Below are positions 8,261-16,786 of a stretch of 64,000 bases of DNA, piece after piece (within the stretch, counting starts at the first letter, position 1; every line of letters starts with the position of its first letter). The stretch comes from Virgibacillus ndiopensis (GTDB lineage: Bacteria > Bacillota > Bacilli > Bacillales > Amphibacillaceae): contig NZ_FZMZ01000003.1 in the NCBI RefSeq assembly GCF_900187325.1, positions 124,001-188,000 on the forward strand. Direction: 5' to 3'. A program made the translations under genes and the position numbers. A model generated the notes under the pieces. The model did no database searches. It saw only the letters and a list, made by a program, of their open reading frames with translations, and had not been told where the DNA came from.

Positions 8261-8821
8261 ATGATGGAACAAACGAGACAACAAACCGATCTCAAGAAAA
8301 TTATACGTGAACGACGCTCCGTAAAAAAGGGCTATAACAATAAACCCGTACAACAAGAAACAGTTTTAGAAATATTGGAAGATGCAATTTGGGCACCAAC
8401 ACATGGGGTTCGGCAGCCATGGCGGTTTATTTTTGTAGGCTCTGATAAAAAAGAAACGTTCGCAAAACAAATTGCTGCAACATATCCTGAAGAGAGACAA
8501 CAAAATCGTGAGGAATATCTTAACGAACCAAATGCATTTCTTGTTGTTATCATGCAGGAGCCTGAATTACAAAAGCAATGGGATGAGAATTTCGGCGCAA
8601 CAGCATGTATGATCCAAAACTTCCAGTTGCTTGCATGGGAAGAAAAACTCGGTGTTGTATGGAAAACGAATCCACATATATACGATCCGAACGTAAAAGA
8701 AATTTTAAACGTTGGGGAAAATGAAAAAATCGTTGGCTTTTTGCATCTTGGATATTTTGACGAAAGCCCTGCTAAAAAGGATAGAATACCAGTTACGGAA
8801 AAGTTTTCAGTATTTAAATAA
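8261..8821 (+). CDS. Nitroreductase-family flavoprotein
   Basis: This 186-aa protein has the FMN-binding nitroreductase signature near the N-terminus (ERRSVKKGYNNKPV, then APTHGVRQPWRFIFV). It also has the late region LGVVWKTNPHIYDPNVKEIL and a C-terminal GYFDESPAKKDRIP. Such enzymes use NAD(P)H to reduce nitro compounds, quinones or flavins in the cytoplasm. The start may be ATG 8261 or 8264, both behind GGGAGG. The Fur box implies induction when iron is scarce, which would suit a flavin or ferric-siderophore reductase role, but that is inference from the promoter only. Confidence 0.8.
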   Translation: MMEQTRQQTDLKKIIRERRSVKKGYNNKPVQQETVLEILEDAIWAPTHGVRQPWRFIFVGSDKKETFAKQIAATYPEERQQNREEYLNEPNAFLVVIMQEPELQKQWDENFGATACMIQNFQLLAWEEKLGVVWKTNPHIYDPNVKEILNVGENEKIVGFLHLGYFDESPAKKDRIPVTEKFSVFK

Positions 8822-8829
8822 ATTTTCTC

Positions 8830-8858
8830 TTGACATTTAAACTTAACTTCCTTATCAT
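8830..8858 (+). promoter_or_regulatory. Promoter of the trp leader transcript
   Basis: TTGACA (8830-8835) and TATCAT (8853-8858) are 17 bp apart, placing the transcript start just ahead of the first T-box. No convincing promoter was found between the two T-boxes. Confidence 0.65.
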
Positions 8859-8879
8859 TAATTCCAATAACTTAATTGA

Positions 8880-9143
8880 ACGTAAAGTGATGACGAAGAG
8901 TAGTAATCTATTTGGATGCTATAGAGAGCTGGTGGTTGGTGCAAACCAGTGTTGATAAATAGATGAATGGACTTCTGAACTTCCAAACTGAACCATATAA
9001 TGCAGTAGGCTTTGGCGAACGTCTCATCGTTACAAGAGACAACTATTCAGCAAATTTGCTTGATAGTGCCAAAGTGAGCTGTTTTGCAGCTAATAAAGGT
9101 GGTACCACGGTCCCTCGTCCTTTTTGGATTGAGGGACTTTTTT
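8880..9143 (+). promoter_or_regulatory. T-box riboswitch 1, tRNA-Trp specific
   Basis: Stem I contains GAGAGCTGGTGGTTGGTGC and the specifier loop GAA-TGG-AC, giving UGG (Trp) at 8968-8970. The T-box sequence AAAGGTGGTACCACGG is at 9095-9110. It leads into a terminator with stem 9110-9137 and six U. No gene follows before the second T-box, so the two act in series. The short frame at 8963-9175 lies inside this RNA and is not a gene. Confidence 0.93.
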
Positions 9144-9183
9144 GTATTCCTTTAATGAACAAACTAAATATATAAATCGTTGA

Positions 9184-9463
9184 GTAAGAAGAGTAAGCAT
9201 ACAAGAAGCGTTAAAGAGAGCCGGTGTTGGTGGGATTCCGGTACGTGGACGAATGCTGAATGGCCTTACGAGAGGGTTCCTGAATAAAAGTAGGGAAACA
9301 CGGAGCTCCGCCGTTACACGGATAGGATATAAGTTTATTTTCTATAAAATAATCCCGTATCTGAATCAAGATGAAAGGAATAAAGTTTCCTTTCAAAAGA
9401 GGTGGCACCGCGATCAATCGTCCTCTATAATCACATTTATTTGTGTTTATAGAGGACTTTTTT
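9184..9463 (+). promoter_or_regulatory. T-box riboswitch 2, tRNA-Trp specific
   Basis: Stem I has AGAGAGCCGGTGTTGGTG and the specifier context GAA-TGG-C, UGG at 9261-9263. The T-box AGAGGTGGCACCGCG lies at about 9398-9412. A long terminator stem (9420-9457) and a U-run follow. It is the last control point before trpE, about 118 nt upstream of the start codon. Confidence 0.93.
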
Positions 9464-9580
9464 ATTTTTTCATGGACCGCGCGTTGGCTTTCCACGGAAG
9501 CCTACACGTATGTAAACGGCTCGCAGAATCAACTAAATGTTAAAAAATCCCTTAGAACTATTAAGGAAGGAGTTTTACCA

Positions 9581-10969
9581 ATGAAACCCTACAAAATCAT
9601 CAAACAAAACGCCGATACATTAACACCTATTTCCATCTTTACCCGTATAACAGGCAAGAAAAAATTTCTGTTGGAAAGTTCATTTCAGCATGAGCAAAAA
9701 GGTAAGTTTTCGTTTATTGGCAGAGATCCATATCAGGAGATCATCGGAAAAGAGAATACCACAACCATCATCCATCAGGATACTGGCAACATTGAAAAAT
9801 TAACAGAAGACCCTCTGCAGTATTTACAAAAGAATTTGCCGCAAATAGATGCCGACCTCCCCTTCCCTTTTTACGGCGGAGCGATTGGCTATATCGGCTA
9901 TGATGCGATTAGACAATACGAGTACATCGGGGAGAGTTTGTCAGACGAACTCAACATGCCAGACATTCATTTTATGATTTACAAGGATGTTATCGTATAT
10001 GACCACACGAACGAAATGATTTATTTAATTGCTATCAACCTTAACAACCAATCAGAAGAAGCACTAAACAAACGGCTGCATATTTTAGAAAACCAATTAA
10101 AAACAAATCAGCATGCACCAATGAAAGAAATGGAGCATGTTCAGTTTCAACCACAAGTAACAGAATATGCATTCAAGGAAAAAGTAAAAACCGCCAAGAA
10201 GCATATTCAGCAAGGAGACATTTTTCAAGTGGTTTTGTCACAACGAATGCAAGCAAAAATGGTTGGCGACTCGTTTTCTTTTTATCGAAAGCTTAGAAAA
10301 GCAAATTCTTCTCCCTATATGTTTTACATTGACTTTGACGACTACTTGATACTTGGGGCATCACCAGAAAGCCTAATACAAACATCCGGAGACACAGTTA
10401 TGACAAATCCAATCGCGGGCACAAGAGCACGTGGAAAGACAGAGATAGAAGAAGAAGCACTTGTAAAAGAACTTCTTGCAGATGAAAAGGAAATTGCGGA
10501 ACACCGTATGTTAGTCGACTTAAGCAGAAATGATCTTGGTCGTGTCTGTGAGATTGGCAGTATTACAATTCCGACCTATATGAAAATAGAAAAATACCAG
10601 CATGTGATGCATATTGTTTCCGAAGTACACGGGAAATTGAAAGCAGGCTTCACAAGTATTGATGCACTTCGCTCATGCTTACCAGCAGGAACCGTTTCAG
10701 GAGCACCCAAAATTCGTGCCATGCAGATTATCAACAATTTAGAAGAAAAGAAACGCGGTGCATACGGTGGCGGGATTGGCTATATCAATTTCAATCACGA
10801 TTTAAACATGGCACTTACGATTCGCTCACTGGTCATTAAAGACGCAACAGCATATTTGCAGGCAGGTGCAGGAATTGTCCATGATTCAATACCAGAAAAA
10901 GAATATGAAGAAACACTACACAAGGCTAAAAGTTTAACGGAGGTGACCTTATATGATTTTACTCATTGA
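9581..10969 (+). CDS. trpE: Anthranilate synthase component I
   Basis: This 462-aa enzyme makes anthranilate from chorismate using ammonia supplied by the TrpG subunit. It has the chorismate-binding core in the C-terminal half: NPIAGTRARG, LVDLSRNDLGRV, the PAGTVSGAPKIRAM motif and GGGIGYI. The N-terminal region is shorter than in E. coli TrpE, with ESSFQH near residue 35 corresponding to the feedback-site region. ATG 9581 follows AAGGAAGGAG; a longer frame from 9443 would begin inside the T-box terminator. It overlaps trpG by 17 nt. PabB is similar, but the operon settles the call. Confidence 0.95.
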   Translation: MKPYKIIKQNADTLTPISIFTRITGKKKFLLESSFQHEQKGKFSFIGRDPYQEIIGKENTTTIIHQDTGNIEKLTEDPLQYLQKNLPQIDADLPFPFYGGAIGYIGYDAIRQYEYIGESLSDELNMPDIHFMIYKDVIVYDHTNEMIYLIAINLNNQSEEALNKRLHILENQLKTNQHAPMKEMEHVQFQPQVTEYAFKEKVKTAKKHIQQGDIFQVVLSQRMQAKMVGDSFSFYRKLRKANSSPYMFYIDFDDYLILGASPESLIQTSGDTVMTNPIAGTRARGKTEIEEEALVKELLADEKEIAEHRMLVDLSRNDLGRVCEIGSITIPTYMKIEKYQHVMHIVSEVHGKLKAGFTSIDALRSCLPAGTVSGAPKIRAMQIINNLEEKKRGAYGGGIGYINFNHDLNMALTIRSLVIKDATAYLQAGAGIVHDSIPEKEYEETLHKAKSLTEVTLYDFTH

Positions 10970-11552
10970 TAACTATGATTCCTTTACTTACAATCTTTTT
11001 CAATATTTTTCAGAGGAATATATCCATGTTGAGGTTTTCAGGAATGATCAAATCACTTTGTCACAGATTGAAGCATTAAAACCAGACGCAATTGTTATTT
11101 CACCTGGTCCAGGATTACCTGACCAAGCAGGGATTTGCCTAGATATCGTAAAAGCATTTCATAAACAAATACCCATTTTAGGCGTATGTCTTGGTCATCA
11201 GATCATCGCAGCTGCATTAGGTGCCAAAATAAAACAGGCACATGTAATCAAGCATGGGAAAACCTCCTTGATTACCCATAATAGCTTGGGATTGTTTAGT
11301 TATTTATCCCAGCCGCTCGAGGTCATGCGTTATCATTCACAAATCATCGATGCAAAAACGATGCCTGATCAATTGGAGATTGCTGCCAGATCATTAGATG
11401 ATAACGAGATTATGGCAATAAAACATCGCAAGTTTTCAGTATTCGGCGTGCAATTTCATCCCGAATCAATAGGCACGTTAACTGGAAAGAAAATAATTCG
11501 AAACTTTTTACAAGAAATTAGGGAGGGGTCTAGACATGAAAAACTATCTTGA
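10953..11552 (+). CDS. trpG: Anthranilate synthase glutaminase (class I GATase)
   Basis: This 199-aa class I glutamine amidotransferase has the triad C79 (GVCLGHQ), H169 and E171 (FHPES), plus PGPGLP at 51-56. It hydrolyses glutamine and channels ammonia to TrpE. In B. subtilis this role is filled by PabA from the folate operon, shared between the two pathways. Here the gene sits inside the trp operon, so it is probably dedicated to tryptophan. A pabA copy elsewhere cannot be excluded. It overlaps trpE and trpD by 17 nt each, indicating coupled translation. Confidence 0.92.
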   Translation: MILLIDNYDSFTYNLFQYFSEEYIHVEVFRNDQITLSQIEALKPDAIVISPGPGLPDQAGICLDIVKAFHKQIPILGVCLGHQIIAAALGAKIKQAHVIKHGKTSLITHNSLGLFSYLSQPLEVMRYHSQIIDAKTMPDQLEIAARSLDDNEIMAIKHRKFSVFGVQFHPESIGTLTGKKIIRNFLQEIREGSRHEKLS

Positions 11553-12561
11553 AAAACTAATCAATAAGCAACATCTAGCATTAGAGGAAATGATGGATGC
11601 TACAACGCAATGCTTTACAGATACTGTTTCAGACAGCGAAATCGCAGCACTTTTAATTGGACTAAGAGCCAAGGGTGAGACCGCCGATGAAATCGCTGGC
11701 ATAGTAGAAGTAATTCGCCGGGAGTCTCTACAAATAACGAACCAAATTCCAAATGTCATGGATAACTGTGGAACCGGTGGCGATGGGTCCAACAGCTTTA
11801 ACATAAGTACAACTGCTGCATTTATCATTGCTGGGGCTGGTGTTACGGTTGCAAAGCATGGCAATCGAAGTATTTCCAGTAAGACAGGAAGTGCCGATGT
11901 ACTCGAGCACTTGGGAATATCATTATCTTTATCCAAAGAACAAGTGGAGGAAATTTTACAGGAAAACAAAATCGCATTTTTGTATGCACCACATGTTCAC
12001 CCAAAAATAAAACGATTCATGAAGGTTAGAAAGGATTTACGGATTCCAACGATCTTCAATTTGATTGGACCACTGACAAATCCTGTTGAATTAAACACCC
12101 AGTTACTTGGGGTAAACAGGCGTGATGTACTTCCGATGATGGCAGAAACATTAGGAAAGCTTGGCAGGAAACGCGCAATTGTCATTAATGGGGCAGGCTA
12201 TATGGATGAAGCCTCTCTTGCAGGTGATAACCATATTTCTTTATTAGATCAAGGCAAAGTCAAGTCAATCACGATTCATCCAACTGATGTAGACCTACCT
12301 GTTTATTCAAACGATCAAATCCGTGGTGGTGATGCCAAAGAAAATGCGGAAATTCTGCTTAGTGTTTTAAAAGGGAACCCTGGTCCTCACCTTGATACTG
12401 CATTATTAAATGCTGGTCTAGGATTATTTGCAAATGGTACTGCTACGACCGTTAAGGGTGGCGTTGAGATGGCAAGGGAAAGTGTTGTATCTGGAGCAGC
12501 AATGGAAAAACTGCAAATGTTAATTAGCTATAGTAAAAAGATTCCAAGCGAGGTGATGTGA
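11536..12561 (+). CDS. trpD: Anthranilate phosphoribosyltransferase
   Basis: This 341-aa enzyme joins anthranilate to PRPP to give phosphoribosylanthranilate. The PRPP-binding glycine-rich motif CGTGGDGSNSFNIST begins near residue 78. KHGNRSISSKTGSADVLE follows, then the conserved NLIGPLTNP. The length is typical. The start lies within the end of trpG behind GGGAGGGG, and the stop is directly followed by the trpC GTG, so it is fully embedded in the operon. Confidence 0.95.
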   Translation: MKNYLEKLINKQHLALEEMMDATTQCFTDTVSDSEIAALLIGLRAKGETADEIAGIVEVIRRESLQITNQIPNVMDNCGTGGDGSNSFNISTTAAFIIAGAGVTVAKHGNRSISSKTGSADVLEHLGISLSLSKEQVEEILQENKIAFLYAPHVHPKIKRFMKVRKDLRIPTIFNLIGPLTNPVELNTQLLGVNRRDVLPMMAETLGKLGRKRAIVINGAGYMDEASLAGDNHISLLDQGKVKSITIHPTDVDLPVYSNDQIRGGDAKENAEILLSVLKGNPGPHLDTALLNAGLGLFANGTATTVKGGVEMARESVVSGAAMEKLQMLISYSKKIPSEVM

Positions 12562-13389
12562 GTGTCTATTTTAGAGAAAATTTTACAGCAGAAAGAAATA
12601 GAGATAGCACAGTTGAAAGCAAACGGTATAAAGGAATATTCACTAACCGGGGCAACCATTCCGTCGATTAAACAAACATTTCTTTCATCTGGAAACATGA
12701 ATGTCATAGCCGAAATCAAACGGGCATCACCATCTAAGGGCGCAATCGATTTAAATGTTGACCCTATTGAGCAAGCAAAAAACTATGAAGCATTAGGGGC
12801 GGGCGCTATTTCTATTTTGACTGACTCGACATTTTTTAAAGGATCGATGGATGACCTGCATGCGGTTCGGATGGCTATCGATCTACCATTATTATGTAAA
12901 GATTTTTTCATTGATCCGGTACAGATAGATCAAGCAAAAGCTGCAGGCGCGAACATCATTCTCCTGATCGTTGCAGCTTTATCCGAGGATCAATTAAAAG
13001 AAATGTATACCTATGCAAAAAGCATGAATCTAGACGTACTTTGCGAAGTGCATAACGAAGCAGAAATGGAAATAGCTCTGGCGCTTGATGCTGACATCAT
13101 CGGTATCAATAACCGGAATTTAAAAACATTTGAAGTCAGCTTGAGCGTAACAGAAACACTGTCTCCTATGGTGAAATACCGGGACAAGGGGACTGACCCC
13201 CTGTCCCACCATCCCCTGCTGATTGGGGAAAGCGGCATAAAAACACACAATGATGTCGAGCGACTAGCAAAAGCAAATGTGAGTGGCATATTAGTTGGAG
13301 AAACATTGATGCGTTCGGATAATTTATCTGTGACTTTTCAAGACTTGCGTGTACAAATTGCGAAAGGACAGATACCAAATGCTCGTTAA
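12562..13389 (+). CDS. trpC: Indole-3-glycerol-phosphate synthase with repeat-encoded insertion
   Basis: This 275-aa TIM barrel converts CdRP to indole-3-glycerol phosphate. Catalytic EIKRASPSKG has K53, and LLCKDFF, GINNRNL and LLIGESGI mark later strands. It starts at GTG 12562 right after the trpD stop, behind GAGGTGATGTGA. The oddity is residues 207-216 (R-D-K-G-T-D-P-L-S-H). These are encoded by a 27-bp palindrome (13181-13207) that also occurs between genes elsewhere in the window. The insertion is in frame and lies just before the LLIGESG strand, where family members usually have a short loop. The rest of the enzyme looks intact, so it is probably functional. Confidence 0.93.
   Translation: MSILEKILQQKEIEIAQLKANGIKEYSLTGATIPSIKQTFLSSGNMNVIAEIKRASPSKGAIDLNVDPIEQAKNYEALGAGAISILTDSTFFKGSMDDLHAVRMAIDLPLLCKDFFIDPVQIDQAKAAGANIILLIVAALSEDQLKEMYTYAKSMNLDVLCEVHNEAEMEIALALDADIIGINNRNLKTFEVSLSVTETLSPMVKYRDKGTDPLSHHPLLIGESGIKTHNDVERLAKANVSGILVGETLMRSDNLSVTFQDLRVQIAKGQIPNAR
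13181..13207. repeat. Palindromic repeat copy inside trpC
   Basis: This 27-bp copy of the GGGACAAGGGG...TGTCCC palindrome lies wholly within coding sequence. It adds nine codons' worth of DNA without a frameshift or stop. Left arm GGGACAAGGGG and right arm CCCCCTGTCCC can form a stem of about 10 bp. Confidence 0.9.
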
Positions 13390-13984
13390 GATATGTGGCA
13401 TCACGACAAAAGAGGCTGCAGAAACAGCTGTTCAATCCGGGGCTGATTTTATCGGATTTGTCTTTGCCCCTAGTAAACGAAAAATAACTCCTGTTGCAGC
13501 AGCAACAATTTCAAAATCGCTTCCCTCTTCCATCAAGAAAGTTGGCGTTTTTGTAAATGAATCATTAGAAAATATACAACAGATTGCCATGCAGGTTGGG
13601 CTTGATTACATTCAATTACACGGTGATGAGTCTCCTGAATTTGCTGAAAAACTTGCCTATCCAATTATCAAAGCATTTCCAATGGAGTCTGACACCATTA
13701 AAGAAATTAGTAAGTTTCCTTGTGATTATTATTTACTTGATAGTCCAATCGGCGCGAATCGAGGTGGAAACGGCACAACATTCGATTGGAAATTATTAAC
13801 CGAAACAAATCTGAATTTAAGCAAAGTTATTTTGGCAGGTGGACTTAACGCTGACAATGTACAAGAAGCGATAGCTAAAGCAAGGCCGTCTGGAGTTGAT
13901 GTTTCCAGTGGAGTTGAATCAGATGGACAAAAGGATATAGCCAAAATAAAAGAATTTATTAACACTGCAAAAGGGAAAGGATGA
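13379..13984 (+). CDS. trpF: Phosphoribosylanthranilate isomerase
   Basis: This 201-aa TIM-barrel enzyme isomerises phosphoribosylanthranilate to CdRP. The catalytic Cys is C7 in MLVKICGIT. Conserved [22 protein letters not shown] and [10 protein letters not shown] follow. ATG 13379 overlaps the end of trpC by 11 nt and has GAAAGGA ahead of it; a frame opening at 13349 lacks a ribosome site. Its stop overlaps the trpB start. Confidence 0.93.
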   Translation: MLVKICGITTKEAAETAVQSGADFIGFVFAPSKRKITPVAAATISKSLPSSIKKVGVFVNESLENIQQIAMQVGLDYIQLHGDESPEFAEKLAYPIIKAFPMESDTIKEISKFPCDYYLLDSPIGANRGGNGTTFDWKLLTETNLNLSKVILAGGLNADNVQEAIAKARPSGVDVSSGVESDGQKDIAKIKEFINTAKGKG

Positions 13985-15195
13985 TTACGTTGAAACCATA
14001 TACAATGCCTAATACAAAAGGTCGTTACGGAAAATTTGGTGGCAAATTTGTTCCGGAATTACTAATGCCTGCTTTGATTGAACTAGAGGAAGCATATGAA
14101 AAAGCAATAAAGGATCCTGAATTTATTAATCAACTAAACTATTACCTCAAACAATATGTGGGTCGCGAAACACCGTTATACTATGCAGAAAATCTAACAA
14201 AACAACTTGGTGGACCAAAGATCTACTTAAAACGCGAGGACCTAAATCATACAGGAGCACATAAAATTAATAATACTGTCGGGCAAGCTTTATTAACATT
14301 ACGAATGGGCAAGCGGAAAGTTGTCGCAGAAACAGGTGCTGGTCAGCATGGTGTTGCAACTGCAACGGTTTGTGCATTACTTGGTTTAGATTGTGTTGTT
14401 TTTATGGGAGAAGAGGATATTAGGAGACAAAAGCTTAATGTGTTTCGGATGGAATTACTTGGTGCAGAGGTCCGAAGTGTATCACAAGGAAGCGGTACAT
14501 TAAAGGATGCTGTAAACGAAGCCTTACGCTACTGGGCAAGTCATGTAACAGACACACATTATATTATAGGCTCTGTTGTAGGCCCACACCCATTTCCGAA
14601 AATTGTTCGTGATTTCCAAACTGTCATTGGCGAAGAGACAAAGAAACAATTTTATGAGCAAAATGAAACGTTACCAGATGCTGTCGTAGCATGCGTAGGT
14701 GGCGGCAGTAATGCGATGGGAATGTTTTATCCATTTGTTCAAGACGAGGACGTTGCGTTATATGGCGTTGAAGCAGGCGGAGCGGGAATAGATACAACGA
14801 AACATGCAGCAACACTAACCGATGGAAAAGTTGGAGTATTACATGGAACGATGACACATCTATTACAGGATGAAGACGGACAAATTCAAGAAGCGTTCTC
14901 CATTTCCGCAGGACTTGATTATCCTGGTGTTGGTCCCGAACACAGTTATTTACATGATACTTCACGGGTAACGTATACATCAATTACAGATAAAGAGGCA
15001 CTGGATGCATTTCAATTTTTATCAAAAACGGAAGGAATTATTCCTGCATTAGAGAGCGCTCATGCTGTTGCATATGCTTTAAAACTAGCTAAGGAAATGA
15101 ATGGAAACCAATCTTTTGTCATTTGTTTATCTGGACGTGGTGATAAGGATGTTGAACAAGTCAAAGCAGCATTGGAGGGAAATAAAAATGGGTAA
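13981..15195 (+). CDS. trpB: Tryptophan synthase beta subunit
   Basis: This 404-aa PLP enzyme condenses indole with serine to give tryptophan. The PLP lysine is K95 in [22 protein letters not shown] is at the N-terminus, the phosphate-binding [10 protein letters not shown] loop is near 240, and AETGAGQHG near 120. The length is that of standard TrpB1. It overlaps trpF by 4 nt (ATGA) and trpA by 8 nt, as expected for the alpha2-beta2 complex. Confidence 0.96.
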   Translation: MITLKPYTMPNTKGRYGKFGGKFVPELLMPALIELEEAYEKAIKDPEFINQLNYYLKQYVGRETPLYYAENLTKQLGGPKIYLKREDLNHTGAHKINNTVGQALLTLRMGKRKVVAETGAGQHGVATATVCALLGLDCVVFMGEEDIRRQKLNVFRMELLGAEVRSVSQGSGTLKDAVNEALRYWASHVTDTHYIIGSVVGPHPFPKIVRDFQTVIGEETKKQFYEQNETLPDAVVACVGGGSNAMGMFYPFVQDEDVALYGVEAGGAGIDTTKHAATLTDGKVGVLHGTMTHLLQDEDGQIQEAFSISAGLDYPGVGPEHSYLHDTSRVTYTSITDKEALDAFQFLSKTEGIIPALESAHAVAYALKLAKEMNGNQSFVICLSGRGDKDVEQVKAALEGNKNG

Positions 15196-15958
15196 ACACT
15201 ACTTGGAAAAAGCTTTTAATGACAAACTTTCTGCAAACGAAAAAATATTTGTGCCATACATTATGGCTGGTGATGGTGGATTGGATAGTTTAGAGGAACG
15301 TCTAAGATTTCTGCAGGAATGTGGTGCAACTGCTGTCGAACTGGGAATTCCTTTTTCTGATCCCGTTGCAGATGGTCCAACCATTCAGGATGCCGGTGTT
15401 CGGGCGTTGGCTAACGGAACAACACTTCATTCTGTCATAGAAAGACTTGAGCAATTCAAAGCAGAACGAACAATACCTATCATTTTAATGACCTATATAA
15501 ATCCTATTTTTATCTATGGTATCGAAAGGTTTGCTTCAGATTGTGTCAAAGCTGGTGTGGATGGAGTTATTGTGCCAGACTTACCACTGGAAGAAGAAGC
15601 AATGATTGCTGATTATATACAAGACAAGGAAATCGCACTTATTCGACTAGCAGCTTTAACCAGTCCAGAGGAACGTATTGTCGAAATCGCCGAACGTACA
15701 GAAGGATTTTTATACGCCGTGTCTGTCACCGGGATAACTGGTGCAAGGACATCACACCAGACTGAGGTGAAATCCTATTTGCAAAAACTAAAACAACATG
15801 CCCATGCTCCCGTACTGGCCGGTTTTGGTGTATCCAATCCAAAGCAGGCCCAGGAATTAGGTGCTTATTGTGACGGGGTCGTTGTTGGTAGTAAAATTGT
15901 GGACTTATTCCATCAAGGAAACACAGAAGAAATCAAAAAATTAATTCAAGAAAGTTAA
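15188..15958 (+). CDS. trpA: Tryptophan synthase alpha subunit
   Basis: This 256-aa TIM barrel cleaves indole-3-glycerol phosphate and passes indole to TrpB through a tunnel. The catalytic Glu is in [17 protein letters not shown] and the Asp lies near [10 protein letters not shown]. The phosphate site is near [13 protein letters not shown] 15188 has GGAGGGAA ahead of it within the end of trpB; the longer frame from 15101 is only overlap. It is the last gene of the operon, which ends at a hairpin formed by a copy of the palindromic repeat. Confidence 0.95.
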   Translation: MGKHYLEKAFNDKLSANEKIFVPYIMAGDGGLDSLEERLRFLQECGATAVELGIPFSDPVADGPTIQDAGVRALANGTTLHSVIERLEQFKAERTIPIILMTYINPIFIYGIERFASDCVKAGVDGVIVPDLPLEEEAMIADYIQDKEIALIRLAALTSPEERIVEIAERTEGFLYAVSVTGITGARTSHQTEVKSYLQKLKQHAHAPVLAGFGVSNPKQAQELGAYCDGVVVGSKIVDLFHQGNTEEIKKLIQES

Positions 15959-16001
15959 GCAGGACACGGGGGGCAGTCTCTGCGTACCTATGAGAGTTAA
16001 C

Positions 16002-16044
16002 AAAAGCGTGGGACAAGGGGACTGACCCCATGTCCCACGCTTTT
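16002..16044 (+). terminator. Palindromic repeat acting as trp operon terminator
   Basis: The repeat core at 16010-16036 is extended on both sides by AAAAGCGT/ACGCTTTT. This gives a stem of nearly 20 bp that ends in U residues on either strand. It lies between trpA and the convergent small gene and probably ends both transcripts. Confidence 0.8.
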
Positions 16045-16048
16045 CATT

Positions 16049-16240
16049 TTATCGGTAATAGCCGATTCTACTTTTGTATGCAGTTAGAATTTCATCAGAT
16101 AATTTATACTGATCATAAGTTGGCTGTGTACGATTTCTGAAGATTTTCTTATTTAATTCTGTTAAGCTAGTTAAGCCTATTTGAACTAATTTTGTTAACG
16201 TATAACCTTTAGTATCAACCTTATTCTCACTTAATTGCAT
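16049..16240 (-). CDS. Small basic protein, paralogue of the upstream small gene
   Basis: This 63-aa protein (MQLSENKVDTKGYTLTKL...) is rich in K, Y and T and has no signal or membrane segment. It resembles the protein encoded just upstream: both begin M-x-L-S-E, have a K-x-x-(T/S)-L stretch near residue 12-17, and end in Y-rich basic tails (IGYYR and NFYH). ATG 16240 is preceded by AGAAGTGAG. A TetR-type operator lies about 22 bases upstream. No known family was recognised. Confidence 0.6.
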   Translation of the reverse strand: MQLSENKVDTKGYTLTKLVQIGLTSLTELNKKIFRNRTQPTYDQYKLSDEILTAYKSRIGYYR

Positions 16241-16258
16241 GTTTCTCACTTCTCTCTT

Positions 16259-16277
16259 AAAATGACTGGTCAGTTTT
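16259..16277. promoter_or_regulatory. TetR-type operator O1
   Basis: AAAATGACTGGTCAGTTTT, with core TGACTGGTCA at 16263-16272. It lies between the two small genes, just upstream of the ribosome site of the second one. Confidence 0.65.
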
Positions 16278-16292
16278 CACCAGTAGCTCTAT

Positions 16293-16499
16293 TTAGTGGT
16301 AAAAATTGCGATTGTATTCATAGTCTGCAATCGTCTCTATTACTGGTGGCTTCTGATTTCGGCTTGTAATTTGATGATCACTATAATCAGTTCGTCCTTT
16401 TTTGTTTGCAGCTGACATATTCAAGCTGTACATTAATTCTTTCAAATAATTTCTTAACGAATGACTTTTTACCTCGCGTCTATATTCACTTAATAGCAT
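16293..16499 (-). CDS. Small basic protein under TetR-type operators
   Basis: This 68-aa protein (MLLSEYRREVKSHSLRNYLK...) is followed 53 bases downstream by a related small gene. The start ATG 16499 has a strong ribosome site (AAGGAGGAG), which argues that it is real. It is basic and hydrophilic with no Cys pair, signal or membrane helix. An operator matching those around the neighbouring TetR gene lies about 20 bases upstream of the ribosome site. The function is unknown; control by that TetR protein is inferred. Confidence 0.65.
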   Translation of the reverse strand: MLLSEYRREVKSHSLRNYLKELMYSLNMSAANKKGRTDYSDHQITSRNQKPPVIETIADYEYNRNFYH

Positions 16500-16519
16500 A
16501 ATAGTACTCCTCCTTAATT

Positions 16520-16537
16520 AAAATGACTAGTCAGTTT
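16520..16537. promoter_or_regulatory. TetR-type operator O2
   Basis: AAAATGACTAGTCAGTTT with the perfect core palindrome TGACTAGTCA (16524-16533), directly upstream of the first small gene. The rest of 16500-16786 is AT-rich and holds no further gene that I can support. Confidence 0.7.
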
Positions 16538-16734
16538 TTTAAATTGTGAAAAAACTGCCTCATCCTATTTGAATTTTAAACAATAACCTTAACTATCCTA
16601 CTCGATAATTCATTAAATATGCCTGTCAGCTAACATTTTTTATAACAACGAATGATTCTTAGTCAGCCTCTTTACCATATGCAAATCGTATTATAATTGC
16701 TTCCGCATATTGTATACTTTTATAAATTTATTTA

Positions 16735-16753
16735 AAACTGACCAGTTAGTTTT
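16735..16753. promoter_or_regulatory. TetR-type operator O3
   Basis: AAAACTGACCAGTTAGTTTT-type site with core TGACCAGTTA at 16739-16748. It lies between the tetR stop codon and the small genes, where their promoter is expected. Confidence 0.6.
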
Positions 16754-16786
16754 TTTGACTTATCTATTCCCCATATTTATGCTGGC

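Noticed and set aside
8963..9175. A 70-aa open frame between the nitroreductase and trpE
   Set aside because: It lies wholly within T-box 1, covers the specifier loop and terminator, and lacks a ribosome site.
9144..9183. Separate promoter between the two T-boxes
   Set aside because: The best pair, TTGTAT and TATATA, is 21 bp apart, outside the usual spacing.
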